NCBI GenBank assembly: GCA_027575765.1
Contig: JANBPT010001193.1
Coordinates: 1-12,642 of the forward strand
Reading direction: 5' to 3'
Length of the DNA: 12,642 nucleotides
Origin: Tieghemiomyces parasiticus
Taxonomy: Eukaryota; Kickxellomycota; Dimargaritomycetes; Dimargaritales; Dimargaritaceae
The notes under the pieces: generated by a model
What the model saw: only the letters and a program-made list of their open reading frames with translations
The model's database searches: none
Told to the model about the DNA's origin: nothing
Shown here: positions 9,540 to 12,642 of the stretch, piece by piece
How the letters are laid out: each line of letters starts with the position of its first letter
Position numbering within the stretch: the stretch's first letter is position 1
Made by a program: the position numbers and the translations under genes

Positions 9540-9546
9540 TTAAATA
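9540..9546 (-). promoter_or_regulatory. TATA-like TATTTAA upstream of ureidoglycolate lyase
   Basis: The minus strand reads CTATTTAACC, 77 nt before the lyase ATG, a plausible core-promoter position. Between it and the ATG the minus strand is fairly pyrimidine-rich, as is common in fungal promoters and leaders. A 7-mer of this kind is not rare, so this is a candidate only. Confidence 0.3.
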
Positions 9547-9843
9547 GGAATGAGCTGGTCGCTCCTCAACACAGGAAACTGCTACGGGTAGATAGAGGCG
9601 AGGCCAGGGTTCATGTAGGCAACTAAGGCAAGCGTCGGTTGGGAATGAGGGAGTGGGTGGGGTTTTACAGTGGCTAGAAGAGAAAGTGGGTAGAAGGGGG
9701 CGCAGGGTCTGAGGCTCGACACCACATAGTGGTCGCCTTAGGCTTGTGAAACTGGGGCATCATGGGGTGCTGAAGGCATTGGGATGGGAAACTGGTACCA
9801 CGGATATCGATGTGGCTAATTGACGACGGAGGCTTGGTGGAGT

Positions 9844-9864
9844 GGGTGGGGCGGGGTCTGTGGG
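9844..9864 (+). other. G-quadruplex motif upstream of ureidoglycolate lyase
   Basis: G tracts of 3, 4, 4 and 3 with loops of 1, 1 and 5 nt, about 380-400 bp upstream of the lyase ATG. The G-rich strand is the non-transcript strand complement, so any effect would be on DNA rather than on the lyase mRNA. Confidence 0.5.
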
Positions 9865-10052
9865 ATCAACGGTTTCAAAAAAAAAAAGCAGTCACCCGTG
9901 GTCTGCCCCTTAACACTGCTACTTGCGGGTTAAATGTAGCCTTCTCTTTCTCTGGGTCGTATTGCTACTAGCTCATTTGGCAATCGCGGGTGATGGTGAT
10001 ACCGCGTGAATTCCGTACCCTTATCCTTAATATCTGGCACATCTCCAGGGAC

Positions 10053-10076
10053 AGAGAGAGAGAGAGAGAGAGAGAG
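10053..10076. repeat. (AG)12 microsatellite
   Basis: Twelve perfect AG units between the SRP receptor gene and the lyase gene. On the transcribed minus strand this is a CT tract, of the kind common in fungal promoters. Confidence 0.8.
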
Positions 10077-10267
10077 GCGAGCAGGGAAGGGGGATCCCCA
10101 CCGATGAATTGATAACGGCCGCGGGCGGTCAGCATCGACGCGGGCTTATTACCTAAGATAGCCGGGGTTCGGTAATACCAATTGTGTCTTATGTTCATCG
10201 AATTCAATCTAGAAAATCACCACCAGCAAACGATACATTTACCACTGTTCCAGTACATGGATTATGA

Positions 10268-10273
10268 TTTAAT
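10268..10273 (-). terminator. Poly(A) signal ATTAAA for the SRP receptor beta gene
   Basis: The common variant hexamer ATTAAA lies 50 nt past the TAG of the SRP receptor gene on the same strand. An A9 run (minus-strand sense) lies between the stop and the hexamer. Confidence 0.4.
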
Positions 10274-10322
10274 GAACACTTGCTCCAGCTGTACTTCCTT
10301 CCTTTTTTTTTCCACAATCGCG

Positions 10323-12018
10323 CTAGGCCATGAGATCTTCTACCCACCCCAACACCCGGTCGCCGTCTTCGGAGACTACCGAATACTTTTCGAAGGTGAC
10401 TTCGTTGGGTAGATGATCAAACTTGAAGGGCTGATCCTCGAACCCCAAAAAATCGCTTGCGGCATTATCATCTCCCTCGTGGAGATCTAGAGCGGCACTA
10501 CGCGTGGTTCGGAGGCGGGTTCTATCCAGTGTTGATAAGGAGGAAGGAAGAAGAGCAGGTGAGTGGTCCATCGATAAAGCACAAAGAGAACCCGTTAATC
10601 TTGTAATGGAGGAGAGGTTTGGAATGCTAATGGGTAGATACCAGGATTGGTCCAAGTAGTTATTCAAGCCTTCACCTGCCAAGGGCCTGGCCGGATTAAA
10701 TTGGGTTTACAACGGACTAAGTCAAACCATCGGTGTGTAGGTAGGGTGTTGACTTACATCTCTGAAGCTAGCATGTCCTGCACCTTGGCCGGCGGGACAG
10801 CCGTCATAAGGTCAGCCTTATTACATAGTACGGTGATGGGCAACTCCTTAGAGGCCACCACAGGGTTGGCCAAAATGTCATATAGATACCTAAGTTCGGG
10901 ACGTCGCGCAAGGCGTAGTGAAAAAAATACCCAACGACAATCATAGATGGAATAGACACACGGGAAGGTAAGTATCACAGTCGCCGGAGGGCAAGTCACT
11001 GGAGCAAAGGTCCATTCAGTCAGGCCGTTCTAATGAGGCCCCTTAATCGCAAACTTACATGGCTACCTGCTGAAGGTTCCGGCCTAGAACTGCGCTATCT
11101 AGGATGAAGATGATTCCGCGGGCGGCATCCAGTTCCTCGGTAAACTGCGGTCGCAGGCGCGGATTGCCGGGGATATCGATCAGAACGACAGGTTTCTGCA
11201 GGAGGGTCGGTAGTTTCGTTACGACGGGGCGAAAACATGGCATTAGTACGTCGTGCACATGATGGTGGGTGGTATTTTCCGGGCCTTCTGTCAAGTCCCC
11301 AAAAAAAAGACAGCGTAGGTCGGCAGCGAACAGTTCCTGCGGCACTTACGTTTGCCGTTGTCACGGTCGTGCGGAATTGGTTGCTATCCATGGAGGTATG
11401 GGTTGGTAATAGTTCGCCGAATTTCAGCTGTAAAAATGTGAGTGGCAAAAATAGTGACAGTACAGTGAGTGGTTAGGGTAAATTATATACGACTGTTGAG
11501 AGGGGGGTGGTACCGTAACCCCAATGACCCACGGGTTGGTATGCGAAGGAATAGGGTCCAGAAAAAGTGCATGACATATTGTCTACATACCTTAGTGACA
11601 AGGGCCGTCTTGCCGGCGTCGGATATGCCAACCACGGGAAAAACGTTACCCGAGGCCCGAGTCACGGAGAACTTAGTATAAACTGGGGGAGGCGAGGGTG
11701 GTGGGTGGGGGAAAGGGGGGGGGCGCGGAAGCAGGCATTGGGGTCGGCAGGGTTAGTCTCAAATTAATTTTCTGGGCAACGGGGGGACCATTCGTGTATC
11801 AAGGCCGATGTTCGGACTCCCTTGTGGCAATCAGCCTCCATCCCTGCTCATTCACGAGTAACCATTGGACATTTTCGTGGAGCTGAGAGGGACATCGGCA
11901 AGTCGTACAATGGGGCGACGGGTAGATGCTTACCGAATCCGGCGGCGAGCAAGAGGACGGTGACGAGCGCCGCGAACAGGAAGCCTGTGCTTCCGAAATT
12001 AAATAAGCTGTCAGCCAT
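10323..12018 (-). CDS. SRP102: SRP receptor beta subunit, six exons, complete
   Basis: This is the membrane-anchored small GTPase that holds the SRP receptor alpha subunit at the ER for co-translational targeting. Minus-strand exons are 12018-11934, 11682-11591, 11427-11350, 11195-11059, 10889-10758 and 10521-10323 (TAG stop). The 723 nt encode 240 residues, close to the usual length of about 240-270. All five introns (251, 163, 154, 169, 236 nt) are GT...AG and keep frame. A single N-terminal membrane segment spans about residues 12-28. GTPase motifs follow in order: P-loop GISDAGKT (47-54), G2 region THTSM (68-72), G3 DIPGNPRLR (92-100), G4 NKAD (154-157) and a G5-like TRSAA (181-185). The C-terminal FKFDHLPNEVTF element (207-218) and final tryptophan helix also fit the family. 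Odd point: the residue after DIPG is Asn, where this family normally has His. The start at 12018 has a GCCATGG context, but an in-frame ATG lies upstream at 12156. Confidence 0.88.
11696..11723 (+). other. G-quadruplex motif in intron 1 of the SRP receptor gene
   Basis: G tracts of 3, 3, 5 and 9 on the plus strand. On the gene's own strand this is the C-rich polypyrimidine stretch shortly before the intron 1 acceptor at 11683-11684, so its practical role may simply be the pyrimidine tract for splicing. Confidence 0.4.
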
Positions 12019-12399
12019 GGCGTTGGCAAATCTATAATGGGCTGGACGGAATTGACGAGGGTAAGATGGGTTAGATGCCGAAGGAGGATGTGCGGTAGCT
12101 GCAGACAAAAAAAAGGTTACCACCAAGGTGAATGGATGCGAAGTACCAGGGTCCATGGTGTGGGGCAGGTGACCCCTCCCCCACTAGGGTGATTCTTAGG
12201 GGTTGGAAAGGGGGCGCTTTCTGATTACTTGGAGTTTGTCATTGCGGTACCGTTCTGGGGGCTTATTAAGCTCATCCTCTTCCCTACCTCCATTTCAGTA
12301 TCAACCTCAAAACCCATCGCCTAACGGTCACGTATCTCTCCCTCCCCTGGCAGTTATTATAGCGAATCCAGGTGGTCACAAAATGGTGGCTTTTTTATA
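12019..12399. other. Region upstream of the SRP receptor beta gene
   Basis: This holds the promoter and leader of the SRP receptor gene. An ATG at 12156 is in frame with the chosen start and would add 46 residues. A T8 run followed by GTCTGCAG ends at 12099 on the minus strand and looks like a splice acceptor, so a 5' leader intron is possible. No clear TATA box was found. Confidence 0.5.
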
Positions 12400-12405
12400 T
12401 TTAAT
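12400..12405 (-). terminator. Poly(A) signal ATTAAA for the right-edge gene
   Basis: On the minus strand the sequence reads ATTAAATATAAAAAAG, beginning 76 nt past the TGA of the partial gene. The same hexamer type and distance are seen after the SRP receptor gene, which supports the partial frame being real. Confidence 0.35.
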
Positions 12406-12480
12406 ACTGACAAGCATAGCCCCATATTCTCGATCGAGCAAGTATAAAATGCCCAAGGGACTCCTTGATGAATACCCGCG

Positions 12481-12642
12481 TCAATTCTGAGGTCCTGACT
12501 TGTTATCCGCTTCGGTATTTGCCGGCGGCCGTGGTGATTGGGTCGTCGACGACTGTCCACCGGCCAACTGCTTGCCGATACCGTCCTGGGTGAAATTCTG
12601 TTTCCACAGCACTTCAGGGTGCCACGCCTGGCTAGCGTAGCC
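12481..12642 (-). CDS. 3' end of an unidentified protein gene, cut by the window edge
   Basis: A frame is open from the right edge for 53 codons to a TGA at 12483-12481. The peptide starts GYASQAWHPEVLWKQNF and turns into a hydrophilic Ser/Thr/Pro/Asn-rich tail ending SGPQN, which looks like a disordered C-terminus. Third codon positions are mostly G or C, as in the two recognised genes. An ATTAAA hexamer sits 76 nt past the stop, and the strand matches both neighbours. I do not recognise the family and no domain is visible in so short a piece. The main doubt is that 162 nt can be open by chance. A tttccacag motif at 12601-12609 could instead be a plus-strand splice acceptor. Confidence 0.45.
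   Translation of the reverse strand, partial: GYASQAWHPEVLWKQNFTQDGIGKQLAGGQSSTTQSPRPPANTEADNKSGPQN

Larger units (their letters stand above)
9464..10267. other. Intergenic region upstream of ureidoglycolate lyase
   Basis: This 0.8-kb gap holds the lyase promoter and the end of the SRP receptor transcript. The plus strand is purine-rich through about 9475-9870. It contains the TATA-like site (9540-9546), a G-quadruplex motif (9844-9864), an A-run near 9877-9887, the (AG)12 repeat and, on the minus strand, a GATAAG at 10025-10020 about 560 nt before the ATG. GATAAG is the nitrogen-regulation core known for yeast allantoin genes, but one copy is expected by chance fairly often. Confidence 0.6.

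Noticed and set aside
10020..10025. GATAAG as a nitrogen-response element of the lyase gene
   Set aside because: The motif and gene fit what is known for yeast allantoin genes, but a single 6-mer about 560 nt upstream is too weak to call; recorded only in the intergenic entry.
1..12642. tRNA, rRNA, CRISPR array, transposase or reverse transcriptase
   Set aside because: I looked for B-box/T-arm sequences, rRNA-like segments, regular spaced repeats and the catalytic motifs of mobile-element proteins on both strands and found none that held up.

Overview
The window looks like eukaryotic nuclear DNA, most likely from an intron-rich fungus outside the budding yeasts. Two protein genes can be rebuilt exon by exon. 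Their seven introns all have GT...AG ends (GTAAGT, GTAAGC, GTATGT or GTAGGA donors), are 154-282 nt long and keep the reading frame. Neither gene has a bacterial-style ribosome binding site or operon spacing. One gene is a ureidoglycolate lyase of the fungal allantoin pathway and the other is the beta subunit of the signal recognition particle (SRP) receptor. I cannot name the species.

Layout. Everything recognisable lies in the right third and reads on the minus strand, head to tail. From right to left: the 3' end of an unidentified gene (12481 to the window edge); the SRP receptor beta gene in six exons (12018 down to 10323, 240 residues); and ureidoglycolate lyase in three exons (9463 down to 8224, 255 residues). 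Each is followed 50-90 nt past its stop by an AATAAA or ATTAAA hexamer on the same strand. The intergenic gaps are about 460 and 860 bp.

The left 8.1 kb (1-8134) has no gene I can support. Its open frames are low in complexity, poor in coding character and match no family I know. It does hold structure: a degenerate tandem array of five roughly 80-95 bp units anchored on GTTATCTGATG (966-1330), a 26-bp dyad (48-73), an 11-bp G:C hairpin (5611-5644), several four-tract G-quadruplex motifs, an (ATT)6 microsatellite, long polypurine/polypyrimidine tracts, and more GATAA/TTATC pentamers than expected by chance. G or C runs of 7-10 nt are frequent in the intergenic and intronic DNA and absent from the exons.

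How the genes relate. SRP receptor beta is a housekeeping ER protein, while ureidoglycolate lyase is a nitrogen-scavenging enzyme. There is no functional link beyond sharing a strand. I did not find a clearly new biological system. The most useful leads are the 966-1330 array, the gene-free left arm, a His-to-Asn change in the G3 motif of the SRP receptor subunit, and a PKL C-terminus on the lyase that may be a variant peroxisomal signal.
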